From NCBI GenBank assembly GCA_964034945.1, contig OZ035963.1, positions 50,420,032-50,484,031 of the forward strand: a DNA stretch of 64,000 nt. Reading direction: 5' to 3'. Of this stretch, positions 1 to 11,999 are shown one piece after another; the first letter of the stretch is position 1, and each line of letters begins with the position of its first letter. Under the pieces are notes generated by a model. That model did not search any database, was not told where the DNA came from, and was given only the letters and a program-made list of their open reading frames with translations. The position numbers and the translations under genes were made by a program. Source of the DNA: Chrysopilus asiliformis (Eukaryota > Arthropoda > Insecta > Diptera > Rhagionidae).

Positions 1-90
1 ATCTTTATCAAGCCAAGCTTTGGCTTCAACAGTATTTTTTTCCATGATAAAGCAATGCTTCATTAACACACGGAATTCTTTTTTATCCAT
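1..90 (-). CDS. Mariner transposase, N-terminal fragment cut by window edge
   Basis: Reading the minus strand from the ATG at 90-88 gives 30 open codons to the window edge, beginning MDKKEFRVLMKHCF and followed by a segment containing NTVEAKAWLDK. This is the first helix-turn-helix of mariner-family (IS630/Tc1/mariner) transposases, which binds the transposon's terminal inverted repeat in the nucleus. The start is supported by the family pattern (short charged N-terminus, then R-LMKHCF) and by about 180 bp of untranslated sequence between the ATG and the element end, a usual mariner spacing. The catalytic domain lies outside the window, so whether the copy is intact is unknown. It belongs to a different mariner lineage from the DD41D element at 55203-56503. 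Confidence 0.8.
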   Translation of the reverse strand, partial: MDKKEFRVLMKHCFIMEKNTVEAKAWLDKD

Positions 91-268
91 TTTTTTACAA
101 TAACAAAAGTTGCTTCACTCAAAATGCTATTTCTCACGAACCAATTGTCCGACAGCTGTAAAATTTATACACGTATCGTTTGAAGGTTAGTGCTAAATAA
201 AAATCATATGGATTTATTTCTAGTAACAGCATCTATGTGTCAGCCTACGAACTTTTCAGCCGACCTGT
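1..268 (-). mobile_element. Mariner transposon, 5' end
   Basis: The element reads leftward. Its outer end on the minus strand begins ACAGGTCGGCTGAAAAG, which has the form of a mariner terminal inverted repeat, and is bordered by TA at 269-270, the expected TA target duplication. The second terminus lies beyond base 1. The boundary is inferred from the TIR-like motif, the TA and the distance to the transposase start. Confidence 0.7.
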
Positions 269-296
269 TATATGCGTGACATTCTCATTTGAAATA

Positions 297-891
297 GGCT
301 TCGTTCCTATAATTATGGCACCAAGTCCTATCCGAATAGGATTGACTACTTTTTTTTATTGGTTTTTTTTCTTCTGTCCACTCTAAAGGGAACAGACAAA
401 AATTCGAGTTATTGAATATACGAGATAGGGAAGTCCGCGGGGCTTAAAAATATTCGAGATATCAAACAACTCGAGTAATAAAATATCCTGTAATCAAAAA
501 AAAAAATTCCGATACAAGTGTTAGAGTGCTATACTAGGGCCTATATAAACGACAAGCTCGGAAACCATATGCGAATTATAATCGAAGACAAAAATTTGGT
601 TTAAATTAGAATATTCCCCGAGTCATATTTGCATTGTCTGCCAACACTTAGGATTCGTTCCAATTTTTTTGTAGGACTGAGTCCTATATAATATTGGAGT
701 CACTTCTAAAAACAATGCGAACGATTCTATTCTATAATACAGCATTGTTTCCACCTCGGTATAGGAATGTCTCCAGTAAAAACTAGGAACGGGTGCTACT
801 TTTGTTGGAATATGTCTATTCTTCTCTCAGCCCTATATACATAGTAATGATTCCACAAAAACTAGGACTAGTTCCAATTATTATGGAAGCC
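297..891. repeat. Degenerate fold-back element with internal TCCTA/AGGAAC repeats
   Basis: The left edge (GGCTTC at 297) and right edge (GAAGCC ending at 891) are inverted relative to each other and continue as diverged inverted matches sharing an AGTCCTA block. Inside are several degenerate repeats combining ggaac or gtcc with actagga or cctata. There is no coding potential. It looks like an old non-autonomous DNA transposon; no target duplication is clear, so the superfamily is unassigned. Confidence 0.4.
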
Positions 892-916
892 TTTGCTACA
901 AAATGGTGTAACGAGT

Positions 917-1140
917 CCTTTTTTATCTCTAAAAATTATGCTTAAATTTATCTTGAACGGGATTTTATTTTGATTTTGCACGGGGAAAAATTCGCATAGG
1001 AAAGGTTCCTATAAAATATGGGAAAGCGATTATTCCCATATTTTATAGGAACCTTTCCTCTGCGAATTTTTTCCATGCAGAATCAACTTAAAATCCCGTT
1101 TAAGATAAATTCAAAGCATAATTTTTAGAGATAAAAAAAA
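917..1140. repeat. Long palindrome, ~108-bp arms, 8-base loop
   Basis: The arms at 917-1024 and 1033-1140 are inverted copies around the loop agcgatta (1025-1032). The inner 34 bp of each arm are nearly perfect (for example GGAAAGGTTCCTATAAAATA on the left). The outer parts are still well matched with small indels, down to ttttatctct on the left and agagataaaa on the right. A single strand could fold into one long hairpin. It may be a hairpin MITE; target duplications were not identified. Confidence 0.85.
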
Positions 1141-3235
1141 CAAGTAAAAAATTGGACACAAAATCAATGCTTGGGAAATATTCCTACAAAATTGAAAAAA
1201 ACAGAATGAAAAGCTTAAAAACTGGTCGCTTTTGGCTATAGGTTTTGTTTTGGAATAATTTCCACATTCTACGTTTCTACATTTCGTGTTATCTGAGATA
1301 ATCTCAAAGCTTAAATGTCGTCTATTAAGAAGTTATGATATTTTCAAAAATAATAAACAAACAGAATAAATAAAACATTGAAACATTTTTGGTACTTTCC
1401 TATGTAATCAAGAAACCCCGAAAGGAATGAAGTCAGCGGAATAAAGTGAAAATCCTTAATCGCTCATCTTTATCCCTATTTCCGAAAAAAAGATAAACAA
1501 AAAAAAATCTATAATGCTATTTTTATATCGCTTGCCCAGTCGATTTTTCTTCGTATTTATTTCCCTAAACGTTTTCTATTTATTTGCATTTCTCAGCCCT
1601 AATTTTCTCGGTATTTCCGTCAGCGTAAGGAAAATCATTAGACATTACGCCGCGGGAATTTTCGCCAAAGGCGGCCACAAATGAGTGCTTGAGGCAGCTA
1701 AGTGCGGCCATTTAGTAGATTGGGTTGCCGTTGGGGGTTGAATGCGCGCTGTATCCTTAGGGCCAGGACTCAGGGGGGTGACAGGAATTTGGCTTCTTGT
1801 GGCAATTATGTTGGTAAAACATAGAAACCAACGAAATTCAATTCGTGTGTATCCACAGAAATGAAGCTGCAAATATCTGTTCACACCCCTTAAGTTCACA
1901 TGCTACAAATGCGCCGCGCTTTTTCTATGTAAGTAGGAGTTCGGGGATTCATCGTCCTTATGGCTCTTTCAAGTCAATTCAGTTCAGTTTGCTAATCCAG
2001 TTTGCTACTGCTTTTCTCGAACACAGTACGGGCCCCTATTTTTTATCTATGATGCTGGCGCTTTTGTGAAAGTCTGTGTGTGTGTGCGAGTGAAAATCCT
2101 TGGCATGCATGTTAAGGATACATCCTAGCGGCATTGATTTTGGGGGTTGAAAACCCTTACTCTGTTGTCTTCTAAGTAGCCTCAGTCAGCCGGATGACGT
2201 AGTTCGTCACTCAAGGGTGGCAGGATGTTTAAATCCAAAAGTGTGGAAGGACTTTGGCTCGTGATGCGGGTGGATACTGGCTGATGAGTAGTTCTTAATT
2301 CAACTCAACTTGGATGTTCTTTTTTCAGCTTCTCAGACTCGAATGAAGTCCTTTAGCTTCTCAACTACGCCGGTATTTATTAAGAATACCATTGTTATGG
2401 TTTATTTTCTTGACGTTTATTTTTACTATAATATCATTTTGTTATGTATAAAAGGCATTTTTTTTGCCTGACTCCTATTTTATTTGATATCATTCTTAGT
2501 GGCGCTCATCTATTTCACTCTTTCGTTAGCCTCCATGCATTTCCTGTATAGAGTCGTGTTTGTCGTTTGGATTCTGTTTCTGTATTTCTTTATGTGATGC
2601 GCAGACACGTCCATAAACAAAACCATCAACATTATGTTCTTCTGCTTTTTTCTAACTATATAGTAGTCCTAGAGAATCTACTATCTCTTAAGGATAAGAG
2701 TAGATATTTCTGTCTATCTAGATAAAAATCTCATGACGGTGTAGGTTGGTTGATTTGGAGCTGTAGGGTCGATGGGCTGCAATATCTTCCTGGCATTTAT
2801 ACCATACGCACACGTTGTCGGGTCAGTAGAAATCTAGGAGAATTCTTATGATGACAAAACTACACATCACGCTTAAGGATGTCGCATGGGAGACGTTCAT
2901 TGAAGGTGTGAGTGACGGAGAATTTTTAAAGATCCTAAAAAGGTCGCCTTTCGTATCCAAGATTCATGGTGTTGGCAGCTGGAAATATGAAATTGGCGTA
3001 AGTTGGTCGATCTTCACGGAGTTGCCACAGATAAACAGTCTCATTCAGCTGGTTTTTCGCAACCAGAAATCTTTTTATTGTTAGTTTTACAGTTATGTTA
3101 CATCGAAATCTAAAATTCCATAGATTAAGTATTAAGATATCGCATGTCTAGTCCTATTTAGGCGGACTATTTCAACCAATCTGAACATGGTCTATGAGCC
3201 TGTGAAATGAAAATACATAGAAAAAACCACAAGAC
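1141..3235. other. No recognised gene; AT-rich with a GC-richer patch
   Basis: I see no recognisable coding exon or transposon. About 1641-2070 is GC-richer than its surroundings and has short open frames on both strands, none resembling a known domain. A 78-codon frame at 2848-3084 (+) starts MMTKLHITLKDVAWE; it matches nothing I recognise and is probably chance. Poly-T and poly-A runs are frequent. Confidence 0.4.
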
Positions 3236-3238
3236 TAA

Positions 3239-3396
3239 AGCTTAATTCAGACTAACAATTGCGATTACGTTTGTGATTACGATTGAAGCTTCTCGACCAA
3301 AGAGATCAAATTTTTCAACGATAGGAAAATGAAAGCTTTGATCTCATTGGCCGAGGAAGCTCAATCGTAATCGCAATCGTTAGTCTGAATTAGGCT
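3239..3396. mobile_element. Hexamer-TIR MITE, copy A (Harbinger-like, TAA-flanked)
   Basis: The terminal inverted repeats have the form AGC(C/T)TAATTCAGACTAAC followed by ATTGCGATTACG-type hexamers, and the 158-bp element is flanked by TAA at 3236-3238 and 3397-3399. Between the arms lies a short core with gaccaaagagatcaaa and its inverted counterpart. A 3-bp TWA duplication is the signature of PIF/Harbinger transposons. Other copies lie at 19197-19508 and 50040-50233, with a partial copy at 3434-3572. No coding capacity. Confidence 0.8.
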
Positions 3397-3399
3397 TAA

Positions 3400-3957
3400 G
3401 TGTTTGTTTACATGAGCGACTGTTAGTCACTTAGTCTTGCTTTGATCTCTTCGGTCGAGAAACTTCAATCGTAATCGTAATCGTAATCGTAATCGTAATC
3501 GTAATCGTAATCGTAATCGTAATCGTAATCGTAATCGTAATCGGAATCGCAGTCGTTAGTTTGAATTAGGCTTTATGGGAGTGTTGCATGAGCGACAAAA
3601 AATCGCTAGCGACAGTCGCAGGTCAGTCGCGACCGGCATAGCTTTGTCGCGCGATTTTTGCTTCATGTGTGCGTGAGTGTATATATAGAGCACAAACACA
3701 TATATTTGAAAATGACATTTCGAAACGTGTGGAATGTAAAAGTAAGTAAAATTATGCAAAAACCGAAGTTCCCCATTTCAACTTCATCTTTGAGTAGAAA
3801 TGCTAAAGCGATGCTTTCCAAGACATCCATTTTGATTGACCTCACTGATTTGTCAAAACGCTTACGACAGCGATTTTTAATTGCCCATGTGAACAGCATA
3901 GCGATTTTTTAGTCGCCGCGACTTCTTAATCGCGTGCGATTGATGTTAAACAGGCAC
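3400..3957. mobile_element. Harbinger-like MITE with TAA duplication, interrupted by hexamer repeat
   Basis: The left end GTGTTTGTTTACAT and the inverted right end GTGCCTGTTTAACAT are related, and TAA lies on both sides (3397-3399 and 3958-3960). Inner parts are rich in AAAAATCGC and GCGAC inverted motifs. The minus strand around 3826-3760 reads MDVLESIALAFLLKDEVE, which is reminiscent of the start of HARBI1-like transposases but too short to be sure. A partial hexamer MITE sits inside at 3434-3572. Confidence 0.6.
3434..3572. repeat. Partial hexamer MITE with (TAATCG)n expansion
   Basis: This holds only the right half of the hexamer MITE: gatctc and ggtcgag core motifs, about a dozen near-perfect TAATCG units, then CGTTAGTTTGAATTAGGCT. 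TTA lies on both sides (3431-3433 and 3573-3575). The left terminal repeat is missing. The array is much longer than the same position in copy A. Confidence 0.7.
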
Positions 3958-3960
3958 TAA

Positions 3961-4467
3961 CTGTCGGATGGTCAGGTAAAAGGATTTCCGCTTTCATTCT
4001 ATAACCAAGCACTAAAGTGATGAAGTGATTCTTCACGAATACTTGGTTTCAACGTCCTTATATAGTCATATATCAGTTTTAAGGTCTTTGCCTCGAGTCG
4101 CTCACAAGTTATTGTGGTATTCTTCTAAATGTTTCCATTTCACTGTCTGTGGATAAAAAAAAATTCATGCGTTGAGAATTTCTCAAACTTTTGTCGCCCA
4201 TCCATTCCTGTCGACGACTGTTCAAAGCATTTTTTTCCTCCAATCGGCGTTAACTGATGCCGGGGTTTTCTAAAACGATGTGGGAGCGAATTGTATTCAT
4301 GCAATGAAAGAAAGTCCTACGATAGATAAGGTCAGAGAGGGTGATCCGATGTGAAGATGCTGTACGAATGTCAGAAGGTCGATCATTGTTGTAGGTGTCT
4401 AAGAGAAAAAAAAAAACGCAAAAACGTACGAAAAGCTTTTATTATTTCCCATTCCAAAGATCCGAAG
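3961..4467. other. No recognised feature
   Basis: AT-rich sequence with no domain-like frame, tandem array or clear terminal repeats. Confidence 0.4.
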
Positions 4468-4713
4468 CTCGGGTGACCAGATATATCTGAGTGAAAAAAA
4501 TGTTTTCTTCATATTGAGTATTGCCTTTGTATGAGTATCGAAAACTCGAGAACTAATTGAAGTCGAAAGTTAAAATTTGGCAAAGAATCGGATTTTATCA
4601 AAAGATAAACCTCTTCCGAAAATGGAAAAATCGATCCTTTGCCCTTCTCCCAAACGATTTTTTTTTCTCAAACACAGAACTTGTCTTCGAAAAAGAGGAC
4701 GTCTGGTCACCCT
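4468..4713. mobile_element. hAT-like MITE
   Basis: GGGTGACCAG at 4471-4480 is mirrored by CTGGTCACCC at 4703-4712. The flanks ATCCGAAG (4460-4467) and ATCCGAAC (4714-4721) match at 7 of 8 positions, as expected for the 8-bp target duplication of hAT elements. A related end, AGGGTGACCATA, occurs alone near 7613. The 246-bp element has no transposase. The left tip carries extra bases (ctc), so its exact first base is uncertain. Confidence 0.65.
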
Positions 4714-4721
4714 ATCCGAAC

Positions 4722-5581
4722 CAGATATCCTGCGCCGACCCACCCTCATTTCGTAGGATAATGGAAAGTTCACTGGCAATGATGTTGATAGTATAGTTGT
4801 GCTGGTAATGCGGTGCCTTAGGGATATTTTGGGACAAGCGAAATAAGCGTCTCCTTGCTGCCGGCCCCGCTCAAGGTACAAATCGATGTTACCCAAAGTT
4901 ACGAAAGACGGAGATAGAAATAAAGACAATGCGAAAATATCTTACGTAATCAACTCAGCGAATTATCATTAAATCCAAAAGTAAAGGGATGCATTATAAT
5001 CCCTCAGAATAGAATATTCTCAACGTTCTTTAACTATTTCAAAGGCAAAATGCGAAGTGGAAGCGAAGGAATGAAAATGGGAAAGAAAAACAAATGGCAC
5101 ATTTAGAAAGGTGTTAGCAAATCACCTTTTATATTTTTCTCACTTAATCTTTTGAGAATATTTTGACTGAGAGAGTGTTAAGAACCTTAAGTTCGTCCTT
5201 TCAGAAGTTTTCTTTTTTGGGTTAAAACGACGCAATTCTTTTGATACAACTTTAATACAATCATTTCGTGCGAAAGTTCCTGGCGTCGAATCATATTTTA
5301 AACCGTTAAGAATCATTTTTTCAAAATTTTTTTTGCAATTATTTTCTTAGATTGTTGGAGTACTAGCCAGGTTAAAGTTTTTTTTTGCATAAGTTTCTTT
5401 TTGCACAAAAGAAAAGTCCAGAAATAACTCTGTAGCCTGAGGTAAAATGTAGGACCAGAAGCCGATAAAAAACAAGTGTTTCTTACTTTTCAACATTATT
5501 TCGCATATCGCTTAAATACAACTAGTGCTAAGTACAAAATATCAAATTTTACAGAAGAGAAAAAGATAGAAATCATTTTAT
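4722..5581. other. No recognised feature
   Basis: AT-rich sequence with homopolymer runs. A 119-codon minus-strand frame (4570-4929) lies partly over the hAT MITE and shows no domain. Confidence 0.4.
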
Positions 5582-6010
5582 TATACCCGTATGGTGAAAC
5601 CAAAGGGTATATCAACTTTGCCTTACCGTTTGTAACGCCAAGATCCCGTCATCACACACAAAAATGAATTACACCAGTGTGTTTAGAATGATAAAAAAAT
5701 TCTTAATTTTTGCATGTCCGTCCGTCTGTCTGTCTGTCTGTCCGTCTGTCTGTCTGTCTGTCCGTCCGTCTGTCTGTCTGGGGCGCGGATTGCGGGCGCA
5801 CGGATTGAGCTAGAGACTTGAAATTTTGCGCAGATCCGTTTTTCGTAAAATTCGAGGCTAATTGTGTTAATGGGCAAGAATGGACCATTAGGGGGGGTAC
5901 CCCTCATACGAACGAAAACGTTTTTTGCAAATATCTCAAAAATGGTGCATCTTATCAAAAAATTGCAAAAAAAATTTTGCTAGATTGGCAATTATAGCTT
6001 TTGTTATGTT
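5582..6010. repeat. Dispersed repeat with TCTG/TCCG core, copy 1
   Basis: It starts TATACCCGTATGGTGAAACC, runs through a tgtccgtccgtctgtctg microsatellite (about 5716-5780), and ends at the shared motif ATTGGCAATTATAGC. The same sequence, about 85-90% alike by eye, recurs at 50281-50818. In that copy both ends carry an inverted ACCCGTATGGTGA; here the right inverted end has been lost. It is a non-autonomous element of unknown superfamily, not a gene; the open frames over it are translations of the microsatellite. Confidence 0.7.
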
Positions 6011-8090
6011 TTATCAATCAATTCTCCTAAATTAGTAGCTTCAAAAACAGAATTTTCCAAAACGCATGACACCAAAAATAATTCTCTCAATTTTAAAAAT
6101 TTCCCAATTCCAGAAATAAACCTCGAGTACCTACATTTTAAGGTTACCTACTTGGGAATTTTGGGATATGCCCATGAAATTTTCTTTTCACTCGGCTGGA
6201 TGTTTACCTGAAGTGAGTGGCTTTTGCTCGTTGAAATTTTTTTTTGGCATGGAAATCAACACAGAAAACCTTTTTTTACTTTTGGTGGATTTTCATATCA
6301 TATCAAGATGAACGGGAAGTGTTTGGGAGCTCTGTAGCTTCGTTTTGACATCCTGAGTGATGATCGCCTATATGGGGGTGGATACACAGATCCTTATCAC
6401 CATTTGAGTGCAAAAAGGTTAACCTTTTAGCCCTTGTAATTCGTTTCAACGCCCTCAAAATTGAGCTAAAGGATATCCACTCAATTTGCATGGCTTTCAG
6501 TTTCAACATTCACAGCGCGGGAAATATAAAAACGAAAAAAAAACAATAGCGATTTTTCCTAAGCTTTTCTCGGTGGTGATGAAATTGAACGAGTTTTGTT
6601 GACACTAGATGGGAGCTGATATACAAACTCGTACTTCAATCCCAATTTCTTTACACACATTTTTTATGTGTGCGTGGGCGGGATCTTGAAGCCCATGGAC
6701 GAAATTCGTTTGACAGAATTGTGACCTGTGTTTCTATTTTAAGGGACGTGACAGAAATCTTAAGTAGGAATTGTGTTAAATTACGGTTTATAGGGTAATT
6801 TCAAACTATTCGGTTTCGAGAGAACGACGACGACGATGACGATTTTCAGAGAAGCCTTCATGGAAACGGATCTATGAATCGAGTGGCTTGCCAGAAGGCT
6901 CCACGTATTGGCCACGTATGTTTTTCGTGTAAACGCACGTGAATTTAAGATTCTATTAGACGTCGAATGAGTTTCAGGAATTTTTTTTCCGTTAGTTTCA
7001 TCCTGCCTTCGTCGGGGATTCATCTTCAGATTTTTGGGGTTTATGTTTGGTCGAACGGGGAGAACCTGACATTGTGATGGGAATTTTTGTTTGCCATGAC
7101 ATGTCCTTTCGACACATGAACCTTTAGTTCTCAGTTAGCAACAAATGTCCAGGTCGTAATAAATTCAAGATTTGTGTCTGCTCCAATCCAGAGAGGAATG
7201 ACGAAGATTTTTTTCAATGTTTCATTTATTTGTTGTTTGCTTATTTATGGGTTTTATATGTTGGTTCATTTAATTTCTTCGTCTATGTTTATTTAAGAAT
7301 TATATTTGATGATTGTATGAATTTTTTTATGCGTTTCGGTATTTCTATTTAACGTGAAATGGGGTGTTGAAATCTTTTGCAACTTAATTGAAGAGTTGAT
7401 TTTATCTGAAGAAAGACGATTGCTTCCTGAGTTCTCCACCTCCACAATACACTTTGACGTGTTTTCATGGACAGCTCTTATGTGTGAATGAGAAATTAAA
7501 CTAATTTTTCTTTCACATATACAGGCAGACAAATCCCTGTTTTGTCCTATGAGGCGGAAAATTCATCATAGAATGAATTTCTCTTTTTGTAACACAGTGT
7601 TATCAGCACTGGTTAGGGTGACCATATTTAGTTTGTGTCAATCTCGGACACAAAAAACGGTGCGGAACAAAATCAGACATGACTCGGATGAAAGCCAATA
7701 AATCAAATCCGGGGAAAAGCAATTACTTTATTAAATGTGCGCCGCAGGCGATATTTTTAAAGAAAATGCGGCGTAAAATTAATTACATTTTTCGTGCTTT
7801 TTTACGCTCCCAAAAATAAATTCAACTGATATTGTAAAATTTGTTATAAAGAGAAATGTGCCGCAGGCAAAAACTCTTTAGTGTGCCCTATGTGGTAAAT
7901 CGTTAAAAAATGTATTTTACAGCAAACTTTAGCCGAGGTACATTACCTTTTACATGATAAATTGGTGAACTAAGTTGAATAATCTGGGACTAAAAATTTA
8001 GATTCCGAAAGCATGCCTACAGTTAAAACTGTTCCGGCTACTTCGGAACGCGTCAAGATTTTTGTCCCCTATGTGGTATCCGCGTCCCTG
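6011..8090. other. No gene recognised; old repeat scraps
   Basis: Mostly unclassified AT-rich DNA. A lone hAT-like end (AGGGTGACCATA) is near 7613. Around 7738-7870 are motifs with cgccgcaggcg and gtgccgcaggc that recur near 17450-17590 and 50960, marking an old dispersed repeat. No frame carries a recognisable domain. Confidence 0.4.
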
Positions 8091-8099
8091 CCTGTCTGT

Positions 8100-8201
8100 C
8101 CGTCTTCTCTTTCTATCTCCCTCTGTTCCCTCTGTCTGGTCTCTCTCTCTCTCTATCTATATTTCTCTCTTTCCTTCTCCTTCTTTCTCTCTCTTTCTCT
8201 C

Positions 8202-8247
<46 letters not shown>

Positions 8248-8376
8248 GCTCTCTTTCTCTCTCTCTCTTTCTCTCTTGCTCTCTTTGTCTCTTTCGCTCT
8301 CTTTCTCTCTCTCTAACTCTCTCTCTCTCTCTGTCTCTCTCTCTGTCTCTCTCTTTCGCTCTCGCTCCCTTTCTTC

Positions 8377-8421
<45 letters not shown>

Positions 8422-8580
8422 TCTATTCCCTCTTCCTCTCTCTTACTCTATTCCCTCTTTCTTCCTCTCTCTTCCTCTCTCTCTCCTCCTTTCTCTCTCT
8501 CTTCCTCTCTCTATCTCCTCCTTTCTCTATCTTCCTCTCTCTTTTCTTCCCTCTCCCCCTCTCTTTCTCATCCTCTCTCT
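8100..8580. repeat. Long TC-rich microsatellite tract
   Basis: Almost 0.5 kb of ctct, tttct and ttcct repeats on the plus strand. It creates open frames of up to 201 codons made of Ser, Leu and Phe that are not genes. A GTGTGTG run and a duplicated tattgttatgagg motif follow at 8594-8652. Confidence 0.95.
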
Positions 8581-8652
8581 CACACCCGTGTGGGTGTGTG
8601 TGTATTGTTATGAGGTAGCTTTTGCGGAAGAATGTGTGTGTATTGTTATGAG

Positions 8653-9323
8653 GAAGCTTGTTCGGAGGAAAACTTAACCCTTGGAAAAGATGACGCTACG
8701 TTCCTAAATCCATTGAGGGGAATCTTTTAACCATGGTTGTGTGGATATTACTTTTAGTTATGTTGTCACCTGACATAATTATTGCTTTACCTTATTTTTA
8801 TTATTACTTTTATTGCTTTTATTATTACATTTTTTTTCTTATTCCTTGAACAAATTGCGGTCTCCGGGGTATTAGTCTGAATTTAATGGGCTTTCCTCGA
8901 AAGGAATTTCCTCAGTTTCACGTGTCCGCAATATAAAATTAGACAATAATCACATGAGAATTATTTCTTGGATGCAGTAGTACCGGTGATTAATTTCCAC
9001 GTCAGGAAAGAGTAAAATTTCTAGGGTCGCTGTCGATTTGTGCTGTTGCATAAATATCTGGAATTTCAGGTATTTCAGGTATGTTGGTGGGCAGGTATTT
9101 CGGCATTTCAGTAGAATTGATTTCAAGAAATGAACGTTGCTTCAATTTAATGTTTTATAGAGAATGGGATATTTTTATCGCTTTATAAGAACAACGTTTT
9201 TCTTCGAAGGCTTTTTAATGGTTTTTTTTAACCACTGTTACAGAAAGTTTTCTTTTTCTGACGTCACCACAAGGTTTTCATTCGGAGGTTTTACCATTTA
9301 AGAACTCAAACTTTAATGCTATA
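8653..9323. other. No recognised feature
   Basis: AT-rich DNA with a short duplicated segment (tatttcaggtat) near 9065-9100. No coding or transposon signature. Confidence 0.35.
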
Positions 9324-9632
9324 TCTATATATATAAACGGCATATACAAATGACTCAATGACTTACTCACCAGAGTATCTCCTGAACCACTAAACCGATT
9401 GCCATGAAATTTTGCACACAGATTCATCTTACCTCATAGGTGCTCGCTAAGAAACGTTTTTACAAAATTCGAAAAGGCAGGTCCCGTAAGGATGACGCAA
9501 GTATCCTTTTTCCATTTTTTTCCCGGAAAAACTGGCTTTAAGGGGTTGTCGGGGTCACTGATCACGAATCTGATGTCGGAATTTCAGATTTCGAAATGGC
9601 AGGTTCTGTCAAGATAGCTCATATTTGAGCTG
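9324..9632 (+). mobile_element. Helitron 5' part
   Basis: It begins A|TCTATATATATAAACGG, the same kind of start as the complete Helitron at 44587. The internal phrases cctgaaccactaaaccgatt, ccgtaaggatgacgcaa and cccggaaaaactggc are all shared with that element. The characteristic 3' hairpin and CTAG terminus are absent; the element breaks at the next transposon at 9633. No Rep/helicase coding sequence, so it is non-autonomous. Confidence 0.6.
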
Positions 9633-9911
9633 CACTCAGAAAAATGGAGGCTAACTCGACGACCTACATACGGCGTATGTCCTCGGCAGGCGCGCGTTCG
9701 CCTGCATGAGGGAAAGTAAAATGTGTTGACCTGTGGTCGGAGAAATTCTGAAATTAAGCCACCAGCAGGTGAAGTAGGGCATTGGGAGCTGCACGAGTTG
9801 ACCTTAGATAGGCATTTTGAGGATGTAATGTCATGTAATGAAAACCTCTGTAAGCCAGCTAGCAGTCAGAGTTAACCTGACAAAAAGTTGACCTGGACAT
9901 TTTTCTGAGTG
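9633..9911. mobile_element. MITE with CACTCAGAAAAATG inverted ends
   Basis: Terminal inverted repeats of 14 bp (CACTCAGAAAAATG) are perfect and weakly extended by a shared AAC block inside. The 279-bp element has no long frame. The flanks may share TG, but a target duplication is not convincing. The CAC start recalls CACTA/Chapaev-type ends; superfamily unassigned. Confidence 0.65.
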
Positions 9912-11990
9912 TGTGCTTCGGCATTAAAGGGTGTTCCCTAAGCTCTGGCTGGAACTATAAAAAAAAAACTAAAAACACGACAATGTTGCTAACGAGAATT
10001 TCTTTTTGTCGTTTTCGAGGTTTTATAATGTTTCCAACCACAATATAAACCTAAGAAATGGAAATATGAAAGTCACTTTTGACCTATTTTGTCCAGATAG
10101 ACTCCAGTTTGAGACACTGTGCGTCGGCTGGGACAACATGCCTGAATCCGGGATGTATGGTTACCACCATGTTTATGAACAATTTTTAAACACACGTTAA
10201 GCTGACAAACCAAATCAAGGTTCTATTGTAAGTTATTTTCGGGGATCGTAAATGTTTTTATATTCTGCGTAAAAACTTTGTTCAAAAAAGGTTTCAATTC
10301 GTGACTCTATAAATGGATATTATAACATTTTTTCCGTAAACATCAATTATATTTTCGATATCTAAATATAGTTTTTTCGTAGAATTTTACAAGCAGAATG
10401 TAATCAATGTTTTTATTCTCAGGTGTAGTTATTGCGCCACTGTTTTACATATTTTCACATGCTGTAATAAATTTCCGTAAAGTCGAAATTCGATTAAAGT
10501 GTGAAAAACGTCACAGGAATTTCTAGCCGTAAGTGTGATGATTAAATTAGAGTATTACCAATGTTGTTTGCGATTAGTATCGTCTCGTTGTATAGTCGCT
10601 GATTTAGAACACTTTGCAGCCCGTCATTTATTAAACCACCTTCCGTTGGTTGGTACCTAATTCGAGTAAAATTGATAACCTAGCGTGACTAGAATCAATC
10701 CAGGTTCGCTGATTCATTACTGAAACGAGACTTGAAAGACAAAAAAAAAAGGAAAAAGAAAAATCTCGCACATCATGGAAAACCATCGGAAAATATTTTG
10801 TCTCCAATTCCCAAAGCGTTGTTGCTTTCGTAAAGTGATATCCCTCGCCCCTTGGCGCTTGTACACGTGTTGTAGATTTATTTATCAACACCATAACTTC
10901 CTAGTGGCTTGGCCGAATGAGTTTTCCTTTTGCGGAAAATTATGTATGATTTTTAATGCTCAACTTTGGCTGCACTAAACTAGAAGCGAGTTAATTGATA
11001 ATTATATTTGCCCTCGTACGTGAAACATCACACTATGGAATCGAGTCGCGCACAGGTAATACCCGCACAAAAGTAATGTTCCCCAGGTGAAAAATCTAGT
11101 CGTTAATTGTCACATAAAGTTATGAGTTTGACGAAAAAAAAAAGTTATGCAGGAAATGTCTACAATATAAATGAATGTGTTAATTAAATAGGGAAAAAGG
11201 TAAATGCCTACTCATATGTATACATATTTGTTATATACAGAAGACTTTACCTGTAGAAAATTGCCACCGAAGGAAAATTGTTCGGTTATTCAACTAAAGT
11301 GCGTGAAAGTTATTTTGGTCGTTTACTAAATGTTTGTTGTCGTCACAATGAAATCAAGCTGAATTTTTGTTAAGGCGAAATTGCTAGGAAAATCGCTTAC
11401 GGCAAAGTAGCAAAGATTTAAGACGATATTCAGTTGAAGGATACGGCGAAGGATAAAAAATAAGTTAGATTGTCGGAGTGGGGTAGCAAAGGGGGCAAAA
11501 AGAAATATGTGTTCAAAGATGTATGTTTTGTTGTAAGATTCTAGTAATTGACAGAGCTTTGGTAGAAGGGGTACCTGTGGGGGACAACTTCTGAAGCGGA
11601 AACGTAAAAAAATCCGATGTTTATTTGCTCTGTGGATTTAGCACTAATGATGAGGGAAAATATAATAGAAAACAAACAAGTTGAGTAAAATGAAACGAGT
11701 TGAAATCAGATGAGGGTGAAATTTGCTAAAGTTAGAACATAATTTCATTTCAAGTTATTGTTTAAATGTTGGAAAAGCGAAGATTTCATTTAATGATGTT
11801 TTATCCCTAAGGCAGTAAATTTATGTTTTTATCAAAATATACGATTTTAAAGAACATTTCTTTTCAAATCCTAAAGGATTGGTGGGAAAACTTGTTTTGT
11901 ACTTTTTGGTGCATTCTGAAAATGTATAAGATTAGAAAACTCGTTTTATTTTTAAAAAATGTTTTTTATTTCACACTTTTTTGTCTTCGA
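9912..11990. other. No recognised gene
   Basis: A 64-codon frame at 10006-10200 (+) has a relatively balanced composition (contains FDLFCPDRLQFETLC) but matches no family I know. The rest is AT-rich with short frames. It could be intronic or intergenic. Confidence 0.35.
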
Positions 11991-11999
11991 ATATAATAT

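Noticed and set aside
4570..4929. 119-codon minus frame
   Set aside because: Partly over the hAT-like MITE; no recognisable domain.
8013..8677. Open frames of 84-201 codons rich in Ser/Leu/Phe
   Set aside because: Pure translation of the TC microsatellite; open in several frames at once.
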